A DNA stretch of 14,972 bases from a bacterium (GTDB lineage: Bacteria; Electryoneota; RPQS01). Below are positions 1-7,524 of the stretch, one piece after another. Within the stretch, counting starts at the first letter, position 1. Each line of letters begins with the position of its first letter. The DNA lies in the NCBI GenBank assembly GCA_028711875.1, contig JAQTRJ010000015.1:1-14972 (forward strand). Direction: 5' to 3'. A program made the position numbers and the translations under genes. The notes beneath the pieces are model-generated. The model was not told the origin of the DNA, made no database searches, and saw only the letters and a list, made by a program, of their open reading frames with translations.

Positions 1-1
1 G

Positions 2-697
2 CATTTCGCCTCGCGAACGGCTTTGGATATCGAAGGACTGGGATTCGAGACGGTCGAGTTGCTTGTGGATGCGGCTCTGATTAAGGACGCCGGCGATCTG
101 TACTCGTTGCGGATCGAATCGCTTCTGACGCTGGATCGCTTTGCCGAGAAATCCGCGCGCAATCTTCTCGAGGGATTGGAGAAATCGAAGCGACAGCCGC
201 TGGAACGTCTGATCTATGCGCTCGGAATCCGTTTCGTGGGCGAAGGCACGGCGCGAACGCTGGCTATGCGGCTGGGGAGTCTGTCTGCGCTGTCCGGCGC
301 CTCCCCCGACGAACTTCAACAGATTCCCGAAATCGGGCCGCGCGTCGCCGAAGCCATTCGCGACTACTTTGCGTCGCCGCGGACGCAGCGCTTGCTTCGA
401 AAGCTGACGTCCGCTGGATTTCGTTTCGAAGAACGGTCTCGGCAGCCGCGCAGCGACAGGCTATCGGGAAAAACACTGGTCATCACTGGGTCGCTGTCCT
501 CCATGTCACGCGAGCAGGCCGAACATAAGATTATTCGACACGGCGGTCGGGCGACACAATCCGTCTCCAAGAAAACGAGTTATGTGATCGTAGGAGAGAA
601 CCCGGGATCGAAGTACGAGAAAGCTGTTAAGCTCGGCATTCCGATCCTGGGCGAGGATGAGTTCCTCCGCTTGATCAAAGACGATTCCGCGGCGTAA
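2..697 (+). CDS. ligA: NAD-dependent DNA ligase LigA, C-terminal part (5' end outside window)
   Basis: The frame is open from base 2 and begins HFASRTALDIEGLG, which matches the LigA segment that directly follows the four-cysteine zinc finger (E. coli has HFVSRRAMDVDG-like sequence there). The adenylation domain, OB fold and zinc finger therefore lie upstream of the window. What remains is the helix-hairpin-helix DNA-binding region (ALGIRFVGEGTARTLA, then LQQIPEIGPRVAEAIRDYF) and a C-terminal BRCT domain (GKTLVITGSL, HGGRATQSVSKKTSYVIVG, ending near 680). The family seals nicks between Okazaki fragments and in repair using NAD+. The TTG at 23 is an internal leucine, not a start. A TAA stop at 695-697 ends it, 46 bases before efp. 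Recognition is firm. Only the C-terminal third or so is present, so catalytic residues cannot be checked. Confidence 0.95.
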   Translation, partial: HFASRTALDIEGLGFETVELLVDAALIKDAGDLYSLRIESLLTLDRFAEKSARNLLEGLEKSKRQPLERLIYALGIRFVGEGTARTLAMRLGSLSALSGASPDELQQIPEIGPRVAEAIRDYFASPRTQRLLRKLTSAGFRFEERSRQPRSDRLSGKTLVITGSLSSMSREQAEHKIIRHGGRATQSVSKKTSYVIVGENPGSKYEKAVKLGIPILGEDEFLRLIKDDSAA

Positions 698-743
698 GCC
701 GTATCATAGCAATTCACATTCATCAAAGGTCTTTTTTCATCTC

Positions 744-1307
744 ATGGCCACCACAGCGGACATCCGAAAGGGTCTCACCATTCAAATGGAAGGACAGACC
801 TTCCTGATCGCCGATTTTCAGCATGTCAAGCCGGGCAAGGGCGGCGCCTTCGTTCGCATTACCCTTAGAAACGTCAAGTCGGGTCGTGTGATTGACCGCA
901 CACTGAATTCCGGCGCGACGATCGAAATCGTACGCGTGGATACGCACGACATGCAGTTCTTGTACAAGGACGGCGATAGTTATCATTTTATGGATCAGGA
1001 ATCCTTCGATCAGGTTTTCTTCGACGAAGACTTGATCGGCGAGAATGCCAAATGGATGAAGGAAGGCGTGATCTGTAAGGTCAGTTTCATGGGGAATCAG
1101 CCGCTCAGTCTCGAAGTCCCCAATTTTCTCGAACTGGAGATCGTAGAAACGGCCCCTGGCGTTCGCGGCGACACCGTATCGGGATCCGGCAAACCGGCGA
1201 CGCTGGAAACGGGAGCCATCGTGCAGGTGCCATTCTTTATTGAGCAGAATGAAGTGATTCGGGTGGATACGCGAACCTCGGCGTATCTGGACCGCGTGAA
1301 GAAGTGA
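744..1307 (+). CDS. efp: Elongation factor P
   Basis: The 187-aa product is full length for EF-P. EF-P binds ribosomes stalled at polyproline stretches and promotes peptide-bond formation from the E-site side. The N-terminal KOW-like domain carries the tip loop KPGKGGAF, with Lys32 at the position that is post-translationally modified in many bacteria. The middle OB domain (VSFMGNQPLSLEVPNFLELEI) and the C-terminal OB domain (GAIVQVPFFIEQNEVIRVDT) follow in order. A lysine rather than arginine at the tip fits the lysylated or unmodified classes, not the rhamnosylated class; no EpmA/EpmB gene is in view. The ATG at 744 gives the normal N-terminus. The ribosome binding site is weak: AAAGG at 725-729 lies 14 bases upstream. 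The 46-base gap after ligA shows no convincing hairpin terminator, though a T-run sits at 732-737. Confidence 0.97.
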   Translation: MATTADIRKGLTIQMEGQTFLIADFQHVKPGKGGAFVRITLRNVKSGRVIDRTLNSGATIEIVRVDTHDMQFLYKDGDSYHFMDQESFDQVFFDEDLIGENAKWMKEGVICKVSFMGNQPLSLEVPNFLELEIVETAPGVRGDTVSGSGKPATLETGAIVQVPFFIEQNEVIRVDTRTSAYLDRVKK

Positions 1308-1333
1308 GTATGCTCATCTGAGAAGGAATTCAC

Positions 1334-2269
1334 GTGTTCGAGCTGCGAACCATCATCGCTGTCGTCTCACTATTGTCCGGCACGACGCTGCTGCTGATCG
1401 GAACGCTGCGGGTCATTCGGAGAGTTCCTGTTTTCGAAAAATCCGCCAAGCTGGACGCGGTGTTAGTCTATGGTTCGCTCTTCGTGGCCGCGGGAATATT
1501 GCTCATGTTTCGCGGAGGCGATACGGAACCGACGGCGACGGTTCCCGAGGTCAAAGCGCCGGTGATCGCGCAGCAGTCGCCAGAAGATGCCGTCGCGCCC
1601 GACACGGGAACGATATCTTCAGGAATACGCACGTCCAAGCGCGCGGATCTCCCAATGGAGCGCGACCTTGTGCATGATCGTGCACAGAAGACGCTGGCGG
1701 ATCGGCACGACTTGAAGGCTGTGGCTCCCATTCCTCAGCGGCGCCATTTGTCTGCACCGCAAGCTCGGGACATCCCTCCGCCAACGAAAACGACGTATCA
1801 TCCAGGGACAGTCGAAGACCGAATGTATCTGGCCGTCTCGCGCGTTTTCGATTCCGTGGAAGATTGGTTTATGAAGTATGGTTCTCCGGCTCCGAATCAT
1901 GCGGACACCCGTACCGACGGCGAGGAGGCTGGAGCCGAAACGATGGACTCTGATCTGCAGTTTCCTGCGATTGCCTTCGAGTCCGGAACGGCTGATTTGC
2001 AGCCCCAGAGCGTGGATGCGCTCAAGAATCTTGCGGAACGGTTGAGGAGTCTGCCCACGCCGATCACGGTGGAGATTCAGGCGCGCGTAGACAGTCTCGG
2101 ACCGGAACCCTTCAACTATTTGCTGACGAAAGCTCGCGTGGAGACCGTGTGCGACGTGTTAACCCAAGAAGGTGTAGACACGCACCGCCTGATCGCCCGT
2201 GCGCTCGGCTCACAACATGACGGCTCCACGAAAACGGGCGCACAGATTCAATTCGTTCTTTGCCCGTAG
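1334..2269 (+). CDS. Membrane-anchored OmpA-like (peptidoglycan-binding) protein
   Basis: The 311-aa product starts with GTG, supported by AGAAGGA at 1321-1327. Two hydrophobic segments (about residues 7-28 and 40-59) enclose a positively charged loop (R26, R29, R30, K36, K39). By the positive-inside rule this predicts both termini in the periplasm. A long low-complexity linker (about 60-205), rich in Pro, Ala and charged residues, leads to a C-terminal OmpA-family domain (about 208-311): [13 protein letters not shown] and [11 protein letters not shown] correspond to the family's HTDxxG and LSxxRAxxV motifs. Asp253 and Arg268 are 15 residues apart, like the Asp/Arg pair that holds diaminopimelate in OmpA-type domains. 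The usual C-terminal NRRVEI is replaced by GAQIQFVL. It lies 26 bases after efp and ends inside the accB leader. Family assignment is by motif only; the exact role is unknown. It could be a MotB/Pal-like cell-wall anchor. Confidence 0.75.
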   Translation: MFELRTIIAVVSLLSGTTLLLIGTLRVIRRVPVFEKSAKLDAVLVYGSLFVAAGILLMFRGGDTEPTATVPEVKAPVIAQQSPEDAVAPDTGTISSGIRTSKRADLPMERDLVHDRAQKTLADRHDLKAVAPIPQRRHLSAPQARDIPPPTKTTYHPGTVEDRMYLAVSRVFDSVEDWFMKYGSPAPNHADTRTDGEEAGAETMDSDLQFPAIAFESGTADLQPQSVDALKNLAERLRSLPTPITVEIQARVDSLGPEPFNYLLTKARVETVCDVLTQEGVDTHRLIARALGSQHDGSTKTGAQIQFVLCP

Positions 2270-2272
2270 AAC

Positions 2273-2277
2273 AGGAG
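2273..2277 (+). promoter_or_regulatory. Ribosome binding site that decides the accB start
   Basis: AGGAG is followed immediately by three tandem ATG codons (2278, 2281, 2284). Only the third has a workable spacing of 6 bases. This argues for translation from 2284 rather than from the upstream in-frame TTG at 2260. The site overlaps the region just after the stop of the OmpA-like gene, so accB translation may be coupled to it. Confidence 0.7.
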
Positions 2278-2283
2278 ATGATG

Positions 2284-2805
2284 ATGACGGCTCCTCGTCC
2301 CAAAACCGAAAAAGCGCGCTTCGATCTGTCCGAGATCAAGAAGTTGGTTGAGCTGATCGAACGCAGTCCGATTTCGGAGTTCGAACTCGTTGAGAAAGAT
2401 CTTCGGATTCGCATCTCAAAGAACGGTAGTGCACCCTTGACTGGAGCGGGCATGCCTGTACCGATTTCTGCGCCGGTGCCTGTCCCGCTCAGCGCTCCGG
2501 CGGTGATGGCGCCGCCGGCTCCGCTATCGCCGCCTTCGACAGAAGCGCCTCCTCAGAAATTGCTGGAGGTGAAGTCGCCCATGGTCGGCACGTTCTATCG
2601 CGCACCGTCGCCCGATGCCGAGCCCTACGTGCGGATCGGAGACAACGTGGAACCGGGCAAGGTGCTTTGCATCGTCGAGGCTATGAAGTTGATGAACGAA
2701 CTGGAAAGCGAAGTGCGCGGTCGAATCGCCGAGATTCTTGTGGAAAACGCCCAACCTGTTGAGTTCGGACAAATTCTGTTTCGCATTGATACCAGCGCCG
2801 CGTAA
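2284..2805 (+). CDS. accB: Biotin carboxyl carrier protein of acetyl-CoA carboxylase
   Basis: The 173-aa product has the classical BCCP layout. An N-terminal helical region ([23 protein letters not shown]) is followed by a Pro/Ala-rich flexible linker (about 52-90) and a biotinyl domain from about residue 94 to the end. The biotin attachment motif EAMKLM is intact with the target at Lys135 (codon 2686-2688); the family's upstream [11 protein letters not shown] motif is also present. BCCP carries carboxybiotin between biotin carboxylase (AccC) and a carboxyltransferase, making malonyl-CoA for fatty acid synthesis. I chose the ATG at 2284 for its spacing to AGGAG; the TTG at 2260 would add 8 residues overlapping the previous gene. 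Its stop overlaps the accC start by one base (TAATG). No carboxyltransferase genes (accA/accD) are in the window, so use by another acyl-CoA carboxylase cannot be excluded. Confidence 0.95.
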   Translation: MTAPRPKTEKARFDLSEIKKLVELIERSPISEFELVEKDLRIRISKNGSAPLTGAGMPVPISAPVPVPLSAPAVMAPPAPLSPPSTEAPPQKLLEVKSPMVGTFYRAPSPDAEPYVRIGDNVEPGKVLCIVEAMKLMNELESEVRGRIAEILVENAQPVEFGQILFRIDTSAA

Positions 2806-4166
2806 TGTTCAAAAAAGTACTCATAGCAAATCGCGGCGAAATCGCTCTGCGCGTCATTCGCGCCTGCCGCGAACTGGGCTTGAAAACGGTCGCGGTGTTT
2901 TCCTCGGCGGATCGCGATGCGCTGCACGTCAAGTTCGCCGATGAATCCGTTTGCATCGGACCGCCTCCATCCTCACAGAGCTATCTCTTGACAAAGGCTC
3001 TGATCGCCGCGGCGGAAATTACCAATGCCGACGCCATCCATCCCGGCTATGGTTTTCTTGCCGAGAATGCGGACTTTGCCCAGATCTGTCTCGATCATGA
3101 GATCGTGTGGATCGGTCCCAGCCCCGACGTGATTCACTCGATGGGCAACAAGTCCGAAGCCAAGCGAACGATGAAAGCCGCCGGCTGCCCGGTCATACCG
3201 GGAAGTGACGACCCGGTCACTTCAGTGGCTGAAACGCGCAAACTGGCTCAGGAGATCGGACTCCCGCTCATGATTAAAGCGGTAGCGGGCGGAGGCGGCA
3301 AAGGAATGCGGCTGGTGACTCGACTGGAAAACCTCGAATCGGGTTTTGAGATGGCGCGTGCCGAGGCTGAAGCCGCTTTCAGCAACGGCGACCTCTATGT
3401 GGAAAAGGCGATCGTTGAGCCCCGTCATGTCGAGATTCAAATTCTCGGCGACGGAAAAGGCCAGTGCATTCATCTGGGCGAGCGGGATTGCTCGACGCAG
3501 CGCCGTCACCAGAAACTGATCGAGGAGTCTCCGTCGCCGATCGTAGACGAGAAGCTCCGTCAGCGCATGGGCTCGGTGGCTGCGCAGGCAGCGGCCGCTC
3601 TGAACTATGCGTCGGCGGGCACGGTCGAATTTCTCGTAGATCGCGATCAGAATTTCTATTTCATGGAAATGAACACCCGCATTCAGGTCGAACATCCCGT
3701 CACGGAAATGGTGACCGGGATGGACCTGGTGAAAGAACAGCTGAAAATTTCCCTGGGAGAAGCCCTGCCCTGTCAAGAGAGCATTTTCTGGCGGGGGCAC
3801 GCGATCGAGTGCCGCATTAACGCCGAAAATCCCGATCGAAGTTTTATGCCCAGTCCCGGTCTGATTACCGCCTTGAATATTCCCGGCGGCCCCGGGATTC
3901 GAGTGGATACACATATCTATCAGGGCTATACGATCCCGCCGTACTATGATAGTTTGATCGCAAAGCTGGTCGCCTGGGGACAGGATCGTTCCGAGGCGAT
4001 TTCCCGCATGCTGCGCGCGTTGGACGAATTTGTCGTCGAAGGAGTGAGCACCACGATTCCGTTCCATAGGAAGGTGTTGCTCATGGAGCAATTTGTGAAC
4101 AACGAGATTCACACCAAGTGGATTGAAGATCTGCTGGAACGCGAAGCTGCAAAACCGACGGTATGA
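2805..4166 (+). CDS. accC: Biotin carboxylase subunit of acetyl-CoA carboxylase
   Basis: The 453-aa product is close to the 449 aa of E. coli AccC and covers the whole biotin carboxylase fold. The N-terminal domain starts [20 protein letters not shown]. The ATP-grasp domain has Lys116, the glycine-rich loop [11 protein letters not shown] with Lys158, His208 in RHVEIQI, and [11 protein letters not shown] with Lys237. The metal and bicarbonate site [15 protein letters not shown] supplies Glu288, Asn290 and Arg292. The C-terminal part has ECRINAE with Arg337 near the biotin site. All catalytic residues I can name are present. The enzyme uses ATP and bicarbonate to carboxylate biotin on AccB. Translation starts at the ATG sharing one base with the accB stop. 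There is no separate Shine-Dalgarno sequence, so coupling is likely. It stops inside the ATGA that begins the next gene. Confidence 0.97.
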   Translation: MFKKVLIANRGEIALRVIRACRELGLKTVAVFSSADRDALHVKFADESVCIGPPPSSQSYLLTKALIAAAEITNADAIHPGYGFLAENADFAQICLDHEIVWIGPSPDVIHSMGNKSEAKRTMKAAGCPVIPGSDDPVTSVAETRKLAQEIGLPLMIKAVAGGGGKGMRLVTRLENLESGFEMARAEAEAAFSNGDLYVEKAIVEPRHVEIQILGDGKGQCIHLGERDCSTQRRHQKLIEESPSPIVDEKLRQRMGSVAAQAAAALNYASAGTVEFLVDRDQNFYFMEMNTRIQVEHPVTEMVTGMDLVKEQLKISLGEALPCQESIFWRGHAIECRINAENPDRSFMPSPGLITALNIPGGPGIRVDTHIYQGYTIPPYYDSLIAKLVAWGQDRSEAISRMLRALDEFVVEGVSTTIPFHRKVLLMEQFVNNEIHTKWIEDLLEREAAKPTV

Positions 4167-5659
4167 ACCTGATGACTCGATCCAACGCGGTCGTTATGGC
4201 GGCGGTTGGAGTTCTGCTTGCGATGACCATTCTGGGATGTCGCGACTCCAGTGTGACTCCTTTCGATCCGCTCCCTGCCGGTGGAACTCGGCTCTACATC
4301 GCCGATTGTAATCCCTTTATTTGGCAGGACCCCGATCGTGAAGTGGTTACGCTGGTGCCCGATCCGGACGATGCCTGCAACACGCTTATTGATTTCTATT
4401 CCGGACTTACAGCCGACTGGCGCAGCAATACATTTCGTGCGCCAGCTGGCGCGCTGCTGGAAGGTGCGCATCTCGTGTTTCATCGCGATGTCAACGAAGC
4501 CAGTGTCGTCACTGTAATCGCCGTCAGCTACAGCGGGCTTTCCACCTCATTTCAACGTCAGCTGGAGCTTCCCATCGGCGAAACCATTTCGGCAGTCGAT
4601 CTCTTCGAAACGGGCGAAATCGTTGCGGGCGGCGATAGCGGTGTGGTCGAGCTGAGTATCTCGATTCTCTCCGGTGCTGCAACACTGAATACCTTTACGA
4701 CCACCGGAACCTACGTGCAGGTCGGTGTGGAACGAACGTCGCTCTGTGAGTTCGAAATTGATCTGGGGCTTGCCGGGGGCATTGGACAACCCGGCAGCGG
4801 TGTTGTCTTCTCGTACCGGAATGCCGCATCGGAAATTCATCCGTCTATCTTCCTCGATTTTACTCATGGTGCGCAGATTGACGGCAGCGTGTTGATTTTC
4901 GGTCCGCAATACGGACTTACCTATCTCGCCGCTGAATCGGATGGCTGCAGCGATACGGCTCGATTTATGGCTGTAGCTCCGGCGCAGGGGTACCGGGTGG
5001 ATACGCTGGAAACGGTCTTTCGCGGAAATCTCCTTTCTGACGGCAATCAGGTGTGGTTTTGGGAGGATCGCCCGTTGCCCGACGACTCGGCAGCCTGTCG
5101 CGCCGTGAATATTCTATACACAAACGAGTGGCCGCTTTTATCGCATCCGATCTATAGTTGTGAAGATGCGGTGATCGCTTACTGTGATGCCATGTCACGG
5201 CATTTTTGGATCATTCTGCGCAGTTCCAGCTTCCCCGACACGGCTTGGGGGTATACGCTGACCGGAGCTCTTGACACCACGGTAATAGCACAAAATATCC
5301 CCGACGGATTCCTCTATCGGGGCCAATGGTTGAACGTTATCTCCGTGGATCGCTACACCCGCACCGTCAGCGCCACACCGTTTTCTAATGGGACGGCCAC
5401 CACTCTGGGAACGTATCCGGCCGCTCTGACCGAAGCATTCGGAGGCGGGGCCGGATTGGGATATCCGGGGACGCTGGATTATGAATGGTGGTCGGTCAAT
5501 GTGTTCGATGAAGATGTGAACTGGATCGCCCGCTACCCGATTCGAGGGGAGGAGTCTGACCTCATCGGAACTGTAACCCTGCTGACCGCCGACAGCGTCA
5601 TCGTGTATGCGGCCAATATCTTCAATGTCTATTACGTTCGCGCCCTTCATCCCCAATGA
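4163..5659 (+). CDS. Predicted lipoprotein of unknown function
   Basis: I do not recognise this 498-aa protein's family. The N-terminus (about residues 1-26) looks like a lipoprotein signal: a basic residue (R6), a hydrophobic stretch ([16 protein letters not shown]), then ILGC with Cys26 as the lipidation site. Leu at -2 is less typical but acceptable. After Cys26 comes RDSS, with Asp28 at position +3 and serines, so outer-membrane sorting would be the default guess. The rest is rich in Thr, Ser, Gly, Val and aromatics with alternating strand-like patterns, suggesting extended beta structure, perhaps two halves (about 40-235 and 245-498). The first half faintly recalls DNRLRE-type beta-sandwich domains, but this is weak. 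The start ATG overlaps the accC stop by 4 bases (ATGA), with no clear ribosome binding site, so it is probably coupled to accC. It ends in tandem in-frame stops, TGA TAA (5657-5662). Confidence 0.75.
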   Translation: MNLMTRSNAVVMAAVGVLLAMTILGCRDSSVTPFDPLPAGGTRLYIADCNPFIWQDPDREVVTLVPDPDDACNTLIDFYSGLTADWRSNTFRAPAGALLEGAHLVFHRDVNEASVVTVIAVSYSGLSTSFQRQLELPIGETISAVDLFETGEIVAGGDSGVVELSISILSGAATLNTFTTTGTYVQVGVERTSLCEFEIDLGLAGGIGQPGSGVVFSYRNAASEIHPSIFLDFTHGAQIDGSVLIFGPQYGLTYLAAESDGCSDTARFMAVAPAQGYRVDTLETVFRGNLLSDGNQVWFWEDRPLPDDSAACRAVNILYTNEWPLLSHPIYSCEDAVIAYCDAMSRHFWIILRSSSFPDTAWGYTLTGALDTTVIAQNIPDGFLYRGQWLNVISVDRYTRTVSATPFSNGTATTLGTYPAALTEAFGGGAGLGYPGTLDYEWWSVNVFDEDVNWIARYPIRGEESDLIGTVTLLTADSVIVYAANIFNVYYVRALHPQ

Positions 5660-5692
5660 TAACCGTATCGGCGCGTGGCATGTCTTGTCATG

Positions 5693-5718
5693 AATCGTCG
5701 CACTTGTGTTCGACGATT
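5693..5718. repeat. Perfect 8-bp inverted repeat (possible hairpin) before gcvH
   Basis: AATCGTCG at 5693-5700 is the exact reverse complement of CGACGATT at 5711-5718, with a 10-base spacer. It sits in the largest non-coding gap of the window (5660-5750), between the lipoprotein stop and gcvH. In RNA it would form an 8-bp stem with a 10-nt loop. No U-run follows, so it is not a textbook intrinsic terminator. It could be an mRNA 3' end structure, an operator for a dimeric regulator, or chance. I see no confident -35/-10 pair nearby. Confidence 0.4.
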
Positions 5719-5741
5719 GCATTTGCTCACATAAACCTTTT

Positions 5742-5746
5742 GAGGA
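5742..5746 (+). promoter_or_regulatory. Ribosome binding site that decides the gcvH start
   Basis: GAGGA lies 4 bases before the ATG at 5751. It supports the short, family-typical N-terminus MNIPQELLYTKDHEW over the in-frame GTG at 5706, which would add 15 residues and lie inside the inverted repeat. Confidence 0.65.
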
Positions 5747-5750
5747 CTCG

Positions 5751-6134
5751 ATGAACATCCCACAGGAACTCCTCTACACCAAAGACCACGAGTGGATCCG
5801 CATCGAAGGAGACACGGCAATCGTCGGCGTCACGGATTTCGCTCAGGGCGAACTCGGCGACGTGGTGTTCGTTCAATTGCCCGAAGTCGGCGCCAAGATC
5901 GAACAGGAAAAAGCCTTCGGTACGATTGAAGCCGTGAAGGCCGTCGCCGATGTCTACGCGCCGCTTTCCGGCGAAGTCATTGCGGTGAATTCCGAACTCA
6001 ACGATCACCCCGAACTCATGAATCAGGATCCGTATGGCAAGGGTTGGATTGCCAAAATCAAGGCGTCCAAGCTTGCCGCGGAAAAAGCCCGTTTGCTCAA
6101 TCCCTCCGCTTATGCCGACCTGACATCAGCCTGA
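5751..6134 (+). CDS. gcvH: Glycine cleavage system H protein
   Basis: The 127-aa product is normal for the lipoyl-carrying H protein. The N-terminal LLYTKDHEWI and the core GVTDFAQGELGDVVFVQLP are family signatures. The lipoylation site is GTIEAVKAVADVYAP with Lys63 (codon 5937-5939), next to the E. coli position Lys64. The H protein shuttles the methylamine group from the P protein to the T protein and the reduced arm to the L protein. Together they turn glycine into CO2, ammonia and methylene-tetrahydrofolate. The ATG at 5751 is chosen from the GAGGA ribosome binding site. It is followed after 34 bases by gcvPA, so the two are probably co-transcribed. No gcvT or lpd is in the window. Confidence 0.96.
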   Translation: MNIPQELLYTKDHEWIRIEGDTAIVGVTDFAQGELGDVVFVQLPEVGAKIEQEKAFGTIEAVKAVADVYAPLSGEVIAVNSELNDHPELMNQDPYGKGWIAKIKASKLAAEKARLLNPSAYADLTSA

Positions 6135-6168
6135 GGTCATCCCTTCACTTTACCCAATTGTCTCCACC

Positions 6169-7524
6169 ATGCGATACATTCCGAATACCCCCGATGATCG
6201 CGAAACCATGATGCGCGAAATCGGGGTTTCCTCAGTAGAAGACCTTCTGAAACCCATTCCGAAGTCTCTACGCTTGTCGCGCCGCCTGAATCTGCCGAAC
6301 GGTCTCTCGGAACAGGACGTGGTGGCCGCGATGACTGCGATGGCCCGAAAAAATCTGGACTCGGTCTCTTGCACGAGCTTTTTGGGTGCGGGAAGCTACG
6401 ATCACTATGTGCCGACGGCGATCTCCGATCTGGCCGGACGCAGCGAGTTCTTGACCGCGTACACACCCTATCAGCCTGAGGTTTCTCAGGGAACGCTGCA
6501 GGTCATCTATGAATTCCAATCCATGATCTGTGAGCTCTTCCGCATGGACGCGGCGAATGCCAGCCTCTACGATGGAGGAACAGCGCTAGCCGAAGCTGTG
6601 CTTCTGGCTCAAGGATACACGCGTCGTTCCCGCATCATCTGCCTTGACAACGTCCATCCGCACTATCGAAGCGTCGCCGTTACGCTGGGTTCGCCGTTGG
6701 GAATCCGCATGGATGGTTCGCCACATTCCGCGGGACACATCTCAGCGACTGCACTCGAGAACGCGCTCGACGCGAATACAGCGGCGGTCGTGTTCCAATA
6801 TCCGAACTTCTTCGGGATCATCGAGCCGCTGGAACCCTGGATTCGGCGCGTGCACGACGCTGGCGCACTGGCCATTGTGATCGCCGATCCCATCGCTATG
6901 GGGGTGCTCGAACCGCCGGGTTCCTGGGGCGCGGATATCGTGATCGGCGAAGGACAGGCGCTCGGGAATCCCCAATCCTATGGTGGTCCCTATCTGGGAT
7001 TATTTGCCGCGAGCGACAAGCTGATTCGTCGGATGCCGGGACGCATCGTCGGTGTCACGCGCGACGCCGACGGGCGACGCGGCTATGTCTTGACCCTGCA
7101 AACTCGAGAACAACACATCCGGCGCGACAAGGCAACGTCCAATATCTGTACGAACGAAGGATTGTGCGCCACACGAGCTGCCATGTTTCTCTCCCTGGTT
7201 GGGCCGCAAGGTTTACGGCAGATTGGTGAGGGCTGTATGCAGGGCTGCGGCTATTTGCGCGCGAAACTTGCGAAAGTTCCCGGCGTCGAGGTGCTGTTCG
7301 ACGGTCCGCACTTCAAGGAATTCGCCTTCCGAATCCAAGCCGATATTCCGTCATTCTCGAAATTCATGGCGGATCGCGGACTCCTGCCCGGCATACCGCT
7401 TAAACGATTCGGCATGGGACTCGATGATGCTCTCTTGGTGGCCGTGACGGAACGAAGAACCGCCGCGGAGCTGGATCGCTATGTCGAGCTGACCGCGAGT
7501 TTCCTGAAAGGAGCCAAAGCATGA
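6169..7524 (+). CDS. gcvPA: Glycine dehydrogenase (decarboxylating) subunit 1
   Basis: The 451-aa product is the N-terminal half of the P protein as found in lineages where P is split into two subunits. The start [15 protein letters not shown] is characteristic, as are [36 protein letters not shown] and [16 protein letters not shown]. It has the fold type I aminotransferase architecture but lacks the PLP lysine, which lies in subunit 2; the two form the active enzyme. The complex decarboxylates glycine and passes the aminomethyl group to lipoylated GcvH. The ATG at 6169 fits the family N-terminus, although the 34-base leader after gcvH shows no clear Shine-Dalgarno sequence. Its stop overlaps the gcvPB start by 4 bases (ATGA), which favours equal production of the two subunits. 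Confidence 0.96.
   Translation: MRYIPNTPDDRETMMREIGVSSVEDLLKPIPKSLRLSRRLNLPNGLSEQDVVAAMTAMARKNLDSVSCTSFLGAGSYDHYVPTAISDLAGRSEFLTAYTPYQPEVSQGTLQVIYEFQSMICELFRMDAANASLYDGGTALAEAVLLAQGYTRRSRIICLDNVHPHYRSVAVTLGSPLGIRMDGSPHSAGHISATALENALDANTAAVVFQYPNFFGIIEPLEPWIRRVHDAGALAIVIADPIAMGVLEPPGSWGADIVIGEGQALGNPQSYGGPYLGLFAASDKLIRRMPGRIVGVTRDADGRRGYVLTLQTREQHIRRDKATSNICTNEGLCATRAAMFLSLVGPQGLRQIGEGCMQGCGYLRAKLAKVPGVEVLFDGPHFKEFAFRIQADIPSFSKFMADRGLLPGIPLKRFGMGLDDALLVAVTERRTAAELDRYVELTASFLKGAKA
7507..7513 (+). promoter_or_regulatory. Strong ribosome binding site for gcvPB inside gcvPA
   Basis: AAAGGAG lies 7 bases before the gcvPB ATG (7521), within the last codons of gcvPA. With the 4-base gene overlap, it should allow both reinitiation and independent loading. 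Confidence 0.6.

Noticed and set aside
725..743. Intrinsic terminator after ligA, suggested by the T-run at 732-737
   Set aside because: The only complementarity before the T-run is AAAG/CTTT with a 2-base loop, too small to form a terminator stem.
3222..4112. 296-codon open frame on the - strand inside accC
   Set aside because: Shadow of accC; the + frame carries all catalytic motifs and the antisense translation is His/Arg-rich without a recognisable domain or ribosome binding site.
5660..5750. Glycine riboswitch upstream of gcvH
   Set aside because: The 91-base gap is too short for the usual aptamer and lacks its conserved purine-rich core; only a simple inverted repeat is visible.
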